Below the pieces are notes generated by a model, which was not told where the DNA came from, ran no database searches, and saw nothing but the letters and a program-made list of their open reading frames with translations. The position numbers and the translations under genes are program-made. A stretch of 56,311 nucleotides of DNA from an uncultured Chlorobiaceae bacterium (lineage in GTDB: Bacteria; Bacteroidota; Chlorobiia; Chlorobiales; Chlorobiaceae): contig CAJEXI010000020.1 of NCBI GenBank assembly GCA_903994455.1, positions 1 to 56,311 on the forward strand. The letters are read 5' to 3'. Shown here one piece after another: positions 7,109 to 16,923 of this stretch. The first letter of the stretch is position 1. Each line of letters begins with the position of its first letter.

Positions 7109-8823
7109 AAATATTTTTTCGCCTTATTGCACTGGTCAAACCATACTTCTGGTGGATGGCCCTTGCCGCACTCATCGGCTTTGCCACCACTGGCAGCGGC
7201 ATCGGGCTTCTGATGACCTCCGCCTACATCATTGCCAAGGCGGCCCTGCAGCCTCCGACAGGAAGCCTGCAATTCGGTATTATAGGAGTACAGCTCTTCA
7301 GCCTTGGTCGAGGAGTCTTCCGATACGCCGAACGGCTCATCTCCCACAACATCACCTTCAGGATTCTTGCGAAATTGCGCCTCTGGTTTTACGATGCCAT
7401 TGAGCCCCTTGCACCGGCTCGCCTCATGCACTTCAAAAGTGGTGACCTGCTGCAACGGGTTGTGGACGATATCCAGAGCCTCGAAAACATCTACACCAGG
7501 GTGCTTGGGCCACCGCTCACCGCACTGCTTGTGGCTGCGCTGATGTGGTTTCTCCTCGGTGTCTACTCCCTGCAGGCAGCACTGCTCATCCTCTTTTTCC
7601 ATACTCTTGCAGGCATCGCCGTGCCGCTCCTCACCAAACAGTTGAGTAGAGGCGTTGCGATCGGAATCATGAACTACAAGGCAGAGCAGCAGGTGCTGGC
7701 GCTTGACCTCTTTCAGGGCATGGGAGAGCTGCAACTCTACGGACAACTTCCGGCACACCTCGCCGCCATGCAGAACGCTGAAACCGGCAAACTCCAGCTC
7801 CAGCGCAAAAACGCCATCATCGAAGGAATGCACGAGTCGCTCACCGGTCTCCTCATGAACGGTGCCCTCATCGCCATTCTCTGGGTACTTATTCCCTCTC
7901 TCGCCACCGGCACCGGTATTTCACTCACCATCATCACCCTGGCCGTCATGGCCTCGTTTGAGCCTTTTCTCCCGCTGCCTTCCACCCTCAAACACCTTGA
8001 AGCCGATCAGCACGCCGGAGAGCGCCTCTTTGAGATCCTCGATGCAAAACCGGAGATCGTCGCCCCCACCACTCCCCTTCTCTTTCCTGCTGATCATGCT
8101 ATCAAGCTCGACAGGCTCAGCTTTACCTACCCCGGGAGCGCCACAAAAGCACTCGACCGCCTCACCTTCACCGTCCTCCCTGGAGAGCACATTGCCATCG
8201 TCGGCCCGAGCGGCGCAGGGAAATCGACCATCACTTCTCTCTTCATGCGCTTCTGGAACAGCAGCGAAGGGAGCATCTCCATTGGCGGAAACAACATCAA
8301 CCTCTATGATCCCGAAGAGCTGCGACGAAACATTGCCCTTGTCTCGCAAAAAACCTACCTTTTCGCCGAAACCATCCGGGAAAACCTGACCCTTGCGGCA
8401 CCTGATGCCACTGACAACGATCTCAAAAAAGCGCTCACCGCAGCGGGGCTAAACCACTTTTCCTCCAAGCTCGACGAATGGTGCGGCCAGCACGGCATGA
8501 AACTCAGCGGAGGAGAAAGACAACGAATCGCGATTGCCCGCGTATTGCTCCAGAGTGCGCCAATCATGATTCTTGACGAAGCAACCGCTAACCTCGACGG
8601 TGTGACCGAGAAAGAGATAACGAAGACCCTGAACACCCTCAGTGAAGGGAAAACACTGATAACAATTACCCACCGATTAAAGGCAATGGAGCAGTATGAC
8701 CGAATTCTTGTGCTTGAAAAAGGCAGAATTGTGGAGCAGGGTGTGCATGCTGAGTTGATGGCCGGGGGTAACCTTTATCGGAGGATGTGGGAGTTACAGC
8801 ATACTGTGGAGATTATAGGATAA
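7105..8823 (+). CDS. cydC: Thiol-reductant ABC exporter subunit CydC
   Basis: The 572-aa partner of CydD, with six membrane segments (for example ALIGFATTGSGIGLLMTSAY near residues 20-39) and a C-terminal ATPase. The ATPase has Walker A GPSGAGKST, signature LSGGERQRIAIARV and Walker B IMILDEATANLDG. The ATG at 7105 overlaps the cydD stop by four bases. A longer frame starts at 7027 but would run inside cydD and is not needed. Together with CydD it should form a heterodimeric exporter that balances periplasmic thiol redox. The 238 bases downstream (8824-9061) hold no gene I can support. Confidence 0.85.
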   Translation: MKIFFRLIALVKPYFWWMALAALIGFATTGSGIGLLMTSAYIIAKAALQPPTGSLQFGIIGVQLFSLGRGVFRYAERLISHNITFRILAKLRLWFYDAIEPLAPARLMHFKSGDLLQRVVDDIQSLENIYTRVLGPPLTALLVAALMWFLLGVYSLQAALLILFFHTLAGIAVPLLTKQLSRGVAIGIMNYKAEQQVLALDLFQGMGELQLYGQLPAHLAAMQNAETGKLQLQRKNAIIEGMHESLTGLLMNGALIAILWVLIPSLATGTGISLTIITLAVMASFEPFLPLPSTLKHLEADQHAGERLFEILDAKPEIVAPTTPLLFPADHAIKLDRLSFTYPGSATKALDRLTFTVLPGEHIAIVGPSGAGKSTITSLFMRFWNSSEGSISIGGNNINLYDPEELRRNIALVSQKTYLFAETIRENLTLAAPDATDNDLKKALTAAGLNHFSSKLDEWCGQHGMKLSGGERQRIAIARVLLQSAPIMILDEATANLDGVTEKEITKTLNTLSEGKTLITITHRLKAMEQYDRILVLEKGRIVEQGVHAELMAGGNLYRRMWELQHTVEIIG

Positions 8824-9061
8824 GCCAAGCGCTTAACCAAAAAGTCATTCCGTCATTTCGCATGGAGCATTGCCTGAATCGTAAGTGCCTTGGCTATATT
8901 ATTACGGACTCAATTACTATGGAACGCTTGTACGAAGCCCTGTCGACTCTCTGATCGTCGTCAGTCAGTTCAACTCAAACTGCTGAAAACATCAGGAAAG
9001 ACAGAGACAGACTCCAAATGAATTACAGCGAAAACCTGAAACACTGACAAAAGTCATTGTT

Positions 9062-9844
9062 TTATAAGATCTTTTGAGTCGCAAGATAATCCTTAATTCG
9101 AGCGAGCTGATCCACAAAGGCTTCTGGTGTTACCGTGATGATTCCTGCGTAGGGATGATCAAGCGCAACAATCAAAAGAAGTACAAGAGTAATTATTCCT
9201 GCAAGTGATGCAACCATAAAAGACTGTGCCCACAAGTTCTCCATGCCAAAGAGAAAACTAAAACCTATGGTAATTATTGCACCGACAATCATCACACTCC
9301 ACATAAAATCAGGAATACCCTCTTTTGCTGCCTGAATTCTATGATTTCGCGCATTATGGAAGTTATTAATTCGGCTGACAATCTCCTGATACCAAATTTT
9401 TTGATGCTCATTAGTGGGTTTGATTTCCGTCACCAGGGTAAAAATACGCCTGATCGATAGCACCGCTTTTTCACTTGCATCTTCTTTTGCCATCAATGCC
9501 CACTCTTCATTGATCACGATATTGGTATAGTTTACTATTTCCTTCGAGACCAATGACTTCTGTGGTTCATCAAAAACTTGCATGTCCCGCAAAACCGATG
9601 CCATACATTGAACCTCTTCCTGAACTCTGCTATCAGCATCACGAAACATCTCCCACTCCACAATGACAACAAATGCAAGTAACACAGCATAAATGACACC
9701 AACTACCGCATAAATAAATCCGGCAACATCATTATGCTTGGCCATCAATGAATGCCCATACACTTTTCTGACGATAACAAGGCACAACACCGAAACAGCC
9801 ATTACCAGCCCGGTCACACTGACAAGAAACAATACATCTGTCAT
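9062..9844 (-). CDS. DUF4239 (bestrophin-like) membrane protein
   Basis: A 260-aa protein with four predicted membrane helices: residues about 5-25 and 42-63 at the N-terminus, and about 186-205 and 212-232 near the C-terminus, with a hydrophilic helical loop between. The arrangement VGVIYAVLLAFVVIVEWEMF, followed by a long soluble loop, matches the DUF4239 family, whose members are annotated as bestrophin-like. A channel or transporter role is not proven. It is the last gene of the long minus-strand run, 30 bases after the epimerase-STAS gene, so it may be co-transcribed with it. Confidence 0.7.
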   Translation of the reverse strand: MTDVLFLVSVTGLVMAVSVLCLVIVRKVYGHSLMAKHNDVAGFIYAVVGVIYAVLLAFVVIVEWEMFRDADSRVQEEVQCMASVLRDMQVFDEPQKSLVSKEIVNYTNIVINEEWALMAKEDASEKAVLSIRRIFTLVTEIKPTNEHQKIWYQEIVSRINNFHNARNHRIQAAKEGIPDFMWSVMIVGAIITIGFSFLFGMENLWAQSFMVASLAGIITLVLLLIVALDHPYAGIITVTPEAFVDQLARIKDYLATQKIL

Positions 9845-9874
9845 AATTGTGGAGTGGGAAATAGTTAATTAATA

Positions 9875-12043
9875 CTACATCTTCGTCTTATCGTAAGCAT
9901 CAAGCAACACAATCTCCTCAGAAAGCTCTTCACGATCAAAGAAGATCTTGACCCCTTCATTTGCTCCACAGATATAGACATCACAATCAATACTCATTTT
10001 CTGCTTCTCGAATATTATTGTGCGTACCGCTTCTTCAACGAGGGACTGCAGTGCTGACATATCAAAAGCAACTTTAGCCGGGTTTTTAGAGGCAATCTCG
10101 ACAAGTTTTTTTCTGAATGAGTGAATTGCTACATGATCCAGATCACCTATCAATGTCAATTTGGTAATGTCACCATCCTGATCAACAGTCATTGTGAAAT
10201 GTTCTACACTGCCAACCGGTACGAGGCGAACCTGAACTTTGACACGATTTTGTGTGTCTGGAAGCTTGACCGTAAGATTATCAGCATCAAAATCCAGATA
10301 CTCCTTGCCATCAATCCATGCTTTTTCAATCTTGCAACATCCTGCTGGCAAAATATCAGGGGCAACACGAAGAATGTTGTCCTTGAAACCATGAGCGTAA
10401 GGTTTAAAGAAGAGATCAAGGTGCTGTTTGGTAATCAGCAAGTTCTGGTAGACCGTAGCAAGATAGGCCAGCTCAAATGAGTGATAGCCGCTCATGCTGT
10501 GACTGCCCTTGAGCCTCTCTGTGCCCAGCAAGTATGGAATACCAGTTGCCAGTACATTGAAATAGATGCCGCCGCTGTCCTGATCAAGGAACCATGCGCT
10601 GTAAAATGCGCTTGACTCTCTGGCATGCTGGAGATACTCTTTTTTACCGGTCATGCCAAAAAGAATAAGATAGGCAAGTATTCCCTGTTCCTGCTGCCAC
10701 CATGCTTTACGGTCATGCCATGCATAGCGGTGGAATTTCTGGCCCTCTTCAAGAGTTCTTTCAACAACATCGTACCAGCCACCACGTTGCCGGTCACAGC
10801 CATGTTCAGGCATAAGAGCTGCGATCTTGTGAGCAAATTCCATGTAAGCATCACTTTTTTCTTGCTCAAGACCTTCAACACTGTTAATACGAGCCAAATT
10901 CCAGGCAATTTTCAGATTATGACCTACAACACCCCTGTTCTGCTGCCAGCCATGAGTGGAATCATGCTCCCAATTAGCATGGAACTTTTCCTGTACAAAA
11001 GCGCTATGCTCATAGTCAGGGAAATGCTCGGTGATCGTATCGGCTGTATTGACAAGCATCTTTTTAAAACGCTCGTCACCCGTGGCAAGATAGGCATTAA
11101 TCAGGTAAGCTGGCGCATGGTCACCGACACTGTTCCAGTTCTTGCGTCCACGATTGCCCACAAGAGATTCTGCGTTTGGATCAAAGGTCACTGGATCGAT
11201 ATGTGAGAAATAACCGCCAAGCTGCCGATCATAGAAATACTTGTCAAAAAGATTAAGCGTCATATCAATATCGCTCGCAATCTCCGGGTCGCCGGTTACG
11301 CGGTATGTCTGTGTCGGGCCGGCAAGCGCATAAATCTGCTCATAAGCTGGGATGGCATCATAGTCGTCACCGAATTCAGAAGCAAAAATCTTCCTTTCGT
11401 GTTTGCCTTTGACATCAATACCATGGTACCAGTAGGTGATGTTTTCGCTGGTATCCTTGCAGCGCATGTGCTCACGTAAATAGACCGTGCCTTTTTCTGC
11501 GCCTTCAAGATATCGATCATCGCCAGTCAAAAGGTAGGCTGTTGCAAAACCATAGACAAGACGCGACATGGTATCAGTTTCCTGACGGAAATTACCAGTC
11601 TGTTCTCCCTCAAGTGAAAGGTTGGTTTTGTATTTACGGTAGTCAACATCGCCATCAGGAAACTGGGCTTTAAGGTAAAAGTCACCGAGTTGACGAATCT
11701 GCTTGATCCACCAGTCCTGTTTCTCAAAACGGAACTCTTGTTCATCCTTGCCGAGAAATACTAAATGCTTGGCTTCAAACTTGACTTCATCTTCAGGAAA
11801 GAAGACACCGTAAACATAGAGAAATCTGCCTGGGGCAAGCATATCCTTTATCTGACCTGTACAGTCAATAAACGCCTCACCGAGATTTCTGACTAATTCA
11901 GCATAAACATTCGCTGCGAGTTTGACCTCGAAAGTTCTTCCATCTGAAGTATCAAGACTGAAGGTTTGTTTATCCCAGTCATAATGGGTCACATACCCCT
12001 GAATGGTATCAGAAAAAGTAAACCCCAATTTGTTTTTTTCCAT
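9875..12043 (-). CDS. N-acylglucosamine 2-epimerase-like protein fused to a STAS domain
   Basis: A 722-aa three-part protein. Residues 1-100 are a beta-rich, OB-like segment that I do not recognise. Residues about 105-560 form an alpha/alpha barrel of the AGE type, with SVGDHAPAYLINAYLATGDE, HDSTHGWQQNRGVVGHNLKI and the basic RYAWHDRKAWWQQEQG. This fold isomerises or epimerises free sugars in AGE and in mannose or cellobiose epimerases. Residues about 620-722 are a STAS-like domain (LIGDLDHVAIHSFRKKL, then FDMSALQSL). The canonical DSSG phosphorylation loop is replaced by LVEEAVR, so it is probably not a standard kinase substrate. The start has GAGGT seven bases upstream and lies four bases after glgX, so the two are coupled. 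The substrate is unknown. Confidence 0.75.
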   Translation of the reverse strand: MEKNKLGFTFSDTIQGYVTHYDWDKQTFSLDTSDGRTFEVKLAANVYAELVRNLGEAFIDCTGQIKDMLAPGRFLYVYGVFFPEDEVKFEAKHLVFLGKDEQEFRFEKQDWWIKQIRQLGDFYLKAQFPDGDVDYRKYKTNLSLEGEQTGNFRQETDTMSRLVYGFATAYLLTGDDRYLEGAEKGTVYLREHMRCKDTSENITYWYHGIDVKGKHERKIFASEFGDDYDAIPAYEQIYALAGPTQTYRVTGDPEIASDIDMTLNLFDKYFYDRQLGGYFSHIDPVTFDPNAESLVGNRGRKNWNSVGDHAPAYLINAYLATGDERFKKMLVNTADTITEHFPDYEHSAFVQEKFHANWEHDSTHGWQQNRGVVGHNLKIAWNLARINSVEGLEQEKSDAYMEFAHKIAALMPEHGCDRQRGGWYDVVERTLEEGQKFHRYAWHDRKAWWQQEQGILAYLILFGMTGKKEYLQHARESSAFYSAWFLDQDSGGIYFNVLATGIPYLLGTERLKGSHSMSGYHSFELAYLATVYQNLLITKQHLDLFFKPYAHGFKDNILRVAPDILPAGCCKIEKAWIDGKEYLDFDADNLTVKLPDTQNRVKVQVRLVPVGSVEHFTMTVDQDGDITKLTLIGDLDHVAIHSFRKKLVEIASKNPAKVAFDMSALQSLVEEAVRTIIFEKQKMSIDCDVYICGANEGVKIFFDREELSEEIVLLDAYDKTKM

Positions 12044-12047
12044 TGCT

Positions 12048-14144
12048 TTACCTCGCTTTTGAGATTAAAATTACAGAAGAGTGAGCTTTGACATTGTAAC
12101 TTTTTTCAACCGAAAACTTTGCCTTTTTCATCTCGACGATATCTTGCGGAGAAGGCAACGATGTATCCGCAAGACGCAACCACTGATAACAGTCAATTTG
12201 AGGGATTTCGAAATCGAGGTTCTCCATACTCATATTGAGCATAACATGTAAATCAGGCTCCGACTCAACAAACGATGCAATGGTAAATGCAAGCACCCTG
12301 CACTGAGGATCATTCCACCCCGGAGCAAGTAACTCGCAACCATGCCATTCAATATCTCGCATCCCCTTCTTGTTAAATTCTGAACCGTTATAAAACGCGT
12401 CACGCCTCAAAGACATAACCGACCTGCGAAGATTGATTACTTCACTAAAATAACGGACCAAATCACTGTTCTTTTCAGCCAACTGCCAGTCAAACCAGTT
12501 GAGTTTATTATCCTGACAGTAGGTATTGTTGTTGCCCTGTTGAGTCCGTCCGAATTCATCACCTCCAAGGATCATGGGAACACCCTGGGAAAGCATCAGA
12601 ATTGTTATAAAGTTTTTAACATCCCGCTTTCTGAACTCGATTATTGCCGGATCATCGGTAGCACCTTCTACACCATGATTCCAACTGGAATTATCGTCAT
12701 TTCCATCGCGGTTATCCTCGCCATTCGCGAAGTTATGCTTAACATTGTACGATACCAAATCCATTAAGGTGAATCCATCATGGCAAGTAATAAAGTTGAT
12801 GGAATTCATCGGTGTGTGCCGATTATGCGAATAGATGTCGCTTGAACCCGCAAGCTTGGCTGCTACTGCTCCAGCGAGTCCTCCATCTCCTTTAACAAAG
12901 TTACGTATGGTATCACGATAACGTCCATTCCACTCGGCCCAGCGATAACCGGGAAAAGAGCCAATCTGATAAACCCCCGCAGCATCCCATGCCTCGGCAA
13001 TAAGTTTTGTATCGGCAAAGGTATCCATAAGCTCAAGATTCCAGATCACAGGAGCATGCTCAAGTGGACGACCATCTTCACCCCTGCTCAATACGGATCC
13101 TTCATCAAAGCGAAAACCATCGACATGCATCACATCAACCCAGAACCCAAGGCAGTCAATAATAAACTTTTCAACAATTGGATGATTACAGTTAACAGTG
13201 TTTCCACACCCGGTATAATCCATGTAATACTTTTTATCATCAGGAACAAGATGATAATAAATAGCATTGTCTATTGCCTTGAAACAAAGTACCGGCCCCT
13301 TATGGTTTCCTTCGTCGGTATGGTTAAACACAACATCAAGAATAACTTCGATGCCCGCTTTATGCAACGCCTTGACCATATCACGGAATTCATTGAGATG
13401 GTCTCCCTCATGCGGTTTGCAGCAGTATCTGCCCACAGGCGCAAAAAAGCCTACCGTGCTATACCCCCAATAGTTTGTGAGTTCCGTTCCATCAGGCATT
13501 GTTTTGAATATCTGCTTTGCATCAAACTCAAAAACAGGAAGAAGCTCAACGGCTGTCACTCCAAGCTTTTTAAGATACGGGATCTTCTCTATGACTCCAC
13601 GAAATGTTCCAGCATGTTTGGCACCACTTGACTCGTCCCTGGTAAAACCCCGTACGTGTACTTCATAGATAATGGTGTCATCCATAGGAGTTTTCAGACG
13701 CTGATCACCCTCCCAGTTATACTTGTTTTCGTCAATGACCACGCTACGCATTGATGTGGTGACATTATCATCATCATTGCAAGCATCTTTCCTGTCATAA
13801 AGTTCGTCGGTATTACCCCGGGCATAAGGGTCTATGACAACCTTGTTGCGGTTGAACAAATTTCCCAGTGAAGGCTCATAAACTCCATCAATTCTATAGG
13901 CATAATGTGTTCCAGGCCCTATCCCTCTGACATAAGCATGCCAGAAATGAAAGGTACGATTAACTTTGGGGTCAAACGTAATCGTCATGGATGGGTGGAA
14001 GTCGTCGTGCTTGTCGAAAATGCACAACTCAACTCCTGTCGCGTTTTCAGTAAAAATTGAAAAATTTACCCCGTTCGCGTCAGGTGTAGCTCCGGGAGGA
14101 TGAGCTATACCTTTTTCAACGGTAATAATTGGTTTTTTTGCCAT
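12048..14144 (-). CDS. glgX: Isoamylase-type glycogen debranching enzyme
   Basis: A GH13 enzyme of 698 aa, predicted to hydrolyse alpha-1,6 branch points of glycogen or limit dextrin. It has an N-terminal CBM48-like domain (residues about 10-110, HPPGATPDANGVNFSIFTEN). The four GH13 regions follow: DVVFNHT; GFRFDEGSVLSRG with the nucleophile Asp; LIAEAWD with the acid Glu; and ITCHDGFTLMDLVSYN. The phrase NFANGEDNRDGNDDNSSWN is typical of the GlgX/TreX branch. Region II has EGS where LAS is usual. The start is preceded by GGAG, and only four bases separate it from the VOC gene upstream, so this is an operon. Lying among aldehyde and ThDP enzymes rather than glycogen genes is unusual. Confidence 0.85.
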   Translation of the reverse strand: MAKKPIITVEKGIAHPPGATPDANGVNFSIFTENATGVELCIFDKHDDFHPSMTITFDPKVNRTFHFWHAYVRGIGPGTHYAYRIDGVYEPSLGNLFNRNKVVIDPYARGNTDELYDRKDACNDDDNVTTSMRSVVIDENKYNWEGDQRLKTPMDDTIIYEVHVRGFTRDESSGAKHAGTFRGVIEKIPYLKKLGVTAVELLPVFEFDAKQIFKTMPDGTELTNYWGYSTVGFFAPVGRYCCKPHEGDHLNEFRDMVKALHKAGIEVILDVVFNHTDEGNHKGPVLCFKAIDNAIYYHLVPDDKKYYMDYTGCGNTVNCNHPIVEKFIIDCLGFWVDVMHVDGFRFDEGSVLSRGEDGRPLEHAPVIWNLELMDTFADTKLIAEAWDAAGVYQIGSFPGYRWAEWNGRYRDTIRNFVKGDGGLAGAVAAKLAGSSDIYSHNRHTPMNSINFITCHDGFTLMDLVSYNVKHNFANGEDNRDGNDDNSSWNHGVEGATDDPAIIEFRKRDVKNFITILMLSQGVPMILGGDEFGRTQQGNNNTYCQDNKLNWFDWQLAEKNSDLVRYFSEVINLRRSVMSLRRDAFYNGSEFNKKGMRDIEWHGCELLAPGWNDPQCRVLAFTIASFVESEPDLHVMLNMSMENLDFEIPQIDCYQWLRLADTSLPSPQDIVEMKKAKFSVEKSYNVKAHSSVILISKAR

Positions 14145-14148
14145 AATG

Positions 14149-14562
14149 CTATACTCCTTTTAATTCATCTTGGTAACCCTGACTGACTTCGATGATATTT
14201 GCGTCTGGATCTTTTATCCATACGGTTTTCCAATTTTCAATAAAACTGCCGAAATCAAGAGGTCCGAGTGATATTTCAAGTTCATCGCTGAATTGCGCGA
14301 TAAACTCATCCACACTTTCTACCTGAAACGCAATGTGTCGCCAGCCGGGGTAATTTTGGCCATCTTTATCTGCCTGGGGAATTGGTCTTTCCTCTTCAGA
14401 CTTGAATAACTCGAGATACACATCACCGCATTTTATAAACACTATTGCGTTGTCACCACCTAACGGAATGTATCTTGCTCTTGTAAATCCAAAGTATTTG
14501 TTGTAAAATTTCTCTGTTTTATCAAGATCCGTGCAAGAAACTGCTACATGAACAAATTTCAT
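14149..14562 (-). CDS. VOC-superfamily (glyoxalase-fold) protein
   Basis: A 137-aa single-module vicinal-oxygen-chelate protein. It begins MKFVHVAVSCTDLDKTEKFY, the usual first beta-alpha unit with a metal-ligand His at position 5. The second half has GWRHIAFQVESVDEF with another His, and the C-terminal WIKDPDANIIEVSQG carries the Glu ligand in the place seen in lactoylglutathione lyase. Two His and a Glu in the right places suggest a metal-dependent enzyme such as a glyoxalase I or a related epimerase or dioxygenase. The substrate cannot be told. It is coupled to glgX downstream (4-base gap) and follows the PfpI gene by 20 bases. Confidence 0.75.
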   Translation of the reverse strand: MKFVHVAVSCTDLDKTEKFYNKYFGFTRARYIPLGGDNAIVFIKCGDVYLELFKSEEERPIPQADKDGQNYPGWRHIAFQVESVDEFIAQFSDELEISLGPLDFGSFIENWKTVWIKDPDANIIEVSQGYQDELKGV

Positions 14563-14582
14563 GATGAATCACTTTATAATTA

Positions 14583-15146
14583 TTAAGGTATCAAATCAAT
14601 AATCTGCCTGGCAAAAAGATGGCAATGTCCACCAGTACGTGCCGTTACCAGATCATCATCAACAACAACATCCTGATCAACAAAATCCGCTCCATAAGCT
14701 TTGGCATCACCATAAAGATTATTGTGGCAAACCAGTTTACGTCCTGCAATCACCTCTCTTACTGGAGCCAGCAACCATAATCCATGACAGATAACCCCCT
14801 TGATAATATTCTTGTTGGCGAATGCACGCTTCATAAACGTAGCCGCAGGGGGAACCTTGGCAAGATCTTCGGTATAACGAAGTCTGTCGGAAACCATTCC
14901 GGCAGGCACAATTATCGCAGAGAACGTAGCAAGATCCTCATCACTGATGCCCTCAAATGAACCGGATACATCAAGCGGAAGATGATATTCATGGCCTTTA
15001 AACGTGAGTGAAGGCTGACCCCAAAGCCTTGTCAGAAGTTGCAGATCAGCTCCCTCCTCAAGAAATCTCCGCTGATAATAGAAGATTTCTGGTTCATAGA
15101 AATCGCTTTCCATGAGAATTGCGATCTTTTTTCCTTCAAGCTTCAT
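14583..15146 (-). CDS. DJ-1/PfpI family protein (187 aa)
   Basis: A compact class I glutamine-amidotransferase-like fold. The nucleophile elbow is GVICHGLWLL with Cys120 followed by His, as in PfpI and YhbO-type proteins. The conserved acidic residue lies in MESDFYEPEIFYY near residues 13-24. Characterised relatives include peptidases, chaperones and glyoxalase III or deglycase-type enzymes, so a role in handling aldehydes or damaged proteins is possible but not shown. AAGGAAG lies upstream of the ATG. It is one of four DJ-1 proteins in the run and belongs to a different subfamily from the other three. Confidence 0.82.
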   Translation of the reverse strand: MKLEGKKIAILMESDFYEPEIFYYQRRFLEEGADLQLLTRLWGQPSLTFKGHEYHLPLDVSGSFEGISDEDLATFSAIIVPAGMVSDRLRYTEDLAKVPPAATFMKRAFANKNIIKGVICHGLWLLAPVREVIAGRKLVCHNNLYGDAKAYGADFVDQDVVVDDDLVTARTGGHCHLFARQIIDLIP

Positions 15147-15201
15147 AACTTATCTTCCTTTAAACGTTTGATTAGAGAAGACTACCCTGTTTACAAACCT
15201 T

Positions 15202-16923
15202 TTACTGCCCGCAGCGAACACCAACCAGATGTGGATGTGTATCCCCCTCAAGTATCAGATCGATCAAGAAAGGTTTATCATCGGCAAGCATCCTGGTAAT
15301 TGCTGCCGGGATATCTTCAACCGCTTCCACTCTCACCGCATCGACACCCATGGACTGCGCAATAAGGTCAAATCTTGTTTCAGGAAACGACAAATCAAAT
15401 GGCACCGGCATCTCCCGATTGTTGATCTCCTGCTCCTTCCAGTACTCCTTGATATTCAACTGCAACAGCCGATAAGCGCCATTACTGCAAACAATAAACT
15501 TTGCACCAATCTTGTGCCTTGTCGCAGAGGAGAGGGCCTGAATGGTATACATTGATCCACCATCACCTGAAAAACCGATAACGACTTTATCGGGGTTAGC
15601 AAGTTTCACCCCTATAGCACCGGGGAAACCCACACCAAGAGATCCACCGCGAGTAGCGAAATAGGAACCAATTTTCCGGGGAGGAAAAAATCTCGTCAAC
15701 GCAGGGCTATTGGTAAGCGCTTCATCAAAAATAATCGCATCTTCGGGAAGTTTCGGTGCCAGCTCTTCCATGAACCTTGACATGAACATCGGAAGAATAT
15801 CACGGTTCGCAGCATCCTTTTCAACCTGAACTGAAAGTTTTTTCCTGTTCTCTTCCTGAATTTCGGCTGTCCTTTTTTTCGCAGCCTCCCGGTCTTCATC
15901 GGTCATGACCTGCTCAAGCTTTTCGGCTATTGCATTGAGTGTCAATTTAGGATCAGCTACAGCACTGTAATCAACCCGATGATTTTTGGCAATCTCATAA
16001 GCATTGAGATCAATATGAATCACTCGTGCATCGGGGTCGTACACGCTGCCCAATTCAGGGAATACCTCCGGCAACATATAGGTGCCAACAATCAGCATCA
16101 CATCAGCTTTGCGTGTTATTGGCAGACTCGCCGAACCAAACATGTGACCAGTGGTTCCACAATAGAGAGGATGCGTCGTATCCATATTAAAATCGCCAAC
16201 ATCTACTCCATAAACCTCTGCGCCAAGTAACTCGGCAACGCGAGTCAACTCATTTTCAGCATGCGAGTACGCAACCCCGTCACCCATAAAAATAACAGGT
16301 TTTGAACCTCCAAGCAGCTCTTTGGCAAAAAGGGCTATTTTCTCGTCACCAGGAACAACCGATGTGTCAGGAATATGTGTCGGAAAAACCTCTTCATCAT
16401 TGATTTCACTAAGAATATCAAGAGGCAAACAGATATAGACCGGACCCATCGGAGGTGTTGTTGCAATTTTTATTGCACGACGAAGCGTTCGCAAAATGGA
16501 ATTCTTGTCATAAACAACAGTAGAATATTTAGTTACAGGTTCCATGATAGCGGAGAGATCGGCAGCCATCTGCGCATCCATGTTAAGATACTTGACTCCT
16601 GCATCTCCGCCAATACAAACCAGAGGGGCGTGACCCCGTTTTGCCTGATAAAGGGCACCGACGGCATTACCAATACCAGGACTACTGTGCAGTTGTACAA
16701 GCGCCGGCTTTTTGGTCGCTCGCGCATATCCATCAGCCATCATAACCGCCACAGACTCTTGTAAAGAAAGAATGTAGCGAAGTTGAGGATAATCAGCGAG
16801 CGCATCCAAAAAACCTTGCTCTACGGTGCCGGGATTACCGAACATATAGGTAAAACCATCAGCAATAAACTGCTCAAGTATTTTTTGATTTCCAGTTTTA
16901 CCAGCCATATCTTTTGAGTCCAT
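15202..16923 (-). CDS. Thiamine-diphosphate-dependent enzyme of the benzoylformate decarboxylase/acetolactate synthase family
   Basis: A 573-aa three-domain ThDP enzyme. The N-terminal pyrimidine-binding domain has YMFGNPGTVEQGFLDAL and the cofactor-activating Glu56 in LSLQESVAVMMADGYARAT. The central domain has LLGGSKPVIFMGDGVAYS. The C-terminal pyrophosphate domain has GFSGDGGSMYT followed by CSNGAYRLLQLN, the metal-binding GDG-to-N motif in slightly altered form. The GNPG start resembles benzoylformate decarboxylase more than IlvB, and no small ilvN-type subunit is nearby. It should decarboxylate a 2-oxo acid or ligate aldehydes. The start overlaps the upstream PfpI gene by 26 bases; ATG 16908 is an alternative. 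The neighbouring DJ-1 genes suggest an aldehyde substrate or product. Confidence 0.82.
   Translation of the reverse strand: MDSKDMAGKTGNQKILEQFIADGFTYMFGNPGTVEQGFLDALADYPQLRYILSLQESVAVMMADGYARATKKPALVQLHSSPGIGNAVGALYQAKRGHAPLVCIGGDAGVKYLNMDAQMAADLSAIMEPVTKYSTVVYDKNSILRTLRRAIKIATTPPMGPVYICLPLDILSEINDEEVFPTHIPDTSVVPGDEKIALFAKELLGGSKPVIFMGDGVAYSHAENELTRVAELLGAEVYGVDVGDFNMDTTHPLYCGTTGHMFGSASLPITRKADVMLIVGTYMLPEVFPELGSVYDPDARVIHIDLNAYEIAKNHRVDYSAVADPKLTLNAIAEKLEQVMTDEDREAAKKRTAEIQEENRKKLSVQVEKDAANRDILPMFMSRFMEELAPKLPEDAIIFDEALTNSPALTRFFPPRKIGSYFATRGGSLGVGFPGAIGVKLANPDKVVIGFSGDGGSMYTIQALSSATRHKIGAKFIVCSNGAYRLLQLNIKEYWKEQEINNREMPVPFDLSFPETRFDLIAQSMGVDAVRVEAVEDIPAAITRMLADDKPFLIDLILEGDTHPHLVGVRCGQ

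Noticed and set aside
15202..16923. Reading the ThDP enzyme as acetolactate synthase IlvB
   Set aside because: The GNPG N-terminus, the altered GDGGS motif and the lack of an ilvN or other branched-chain gene nearby argue against a biosynthetic role.
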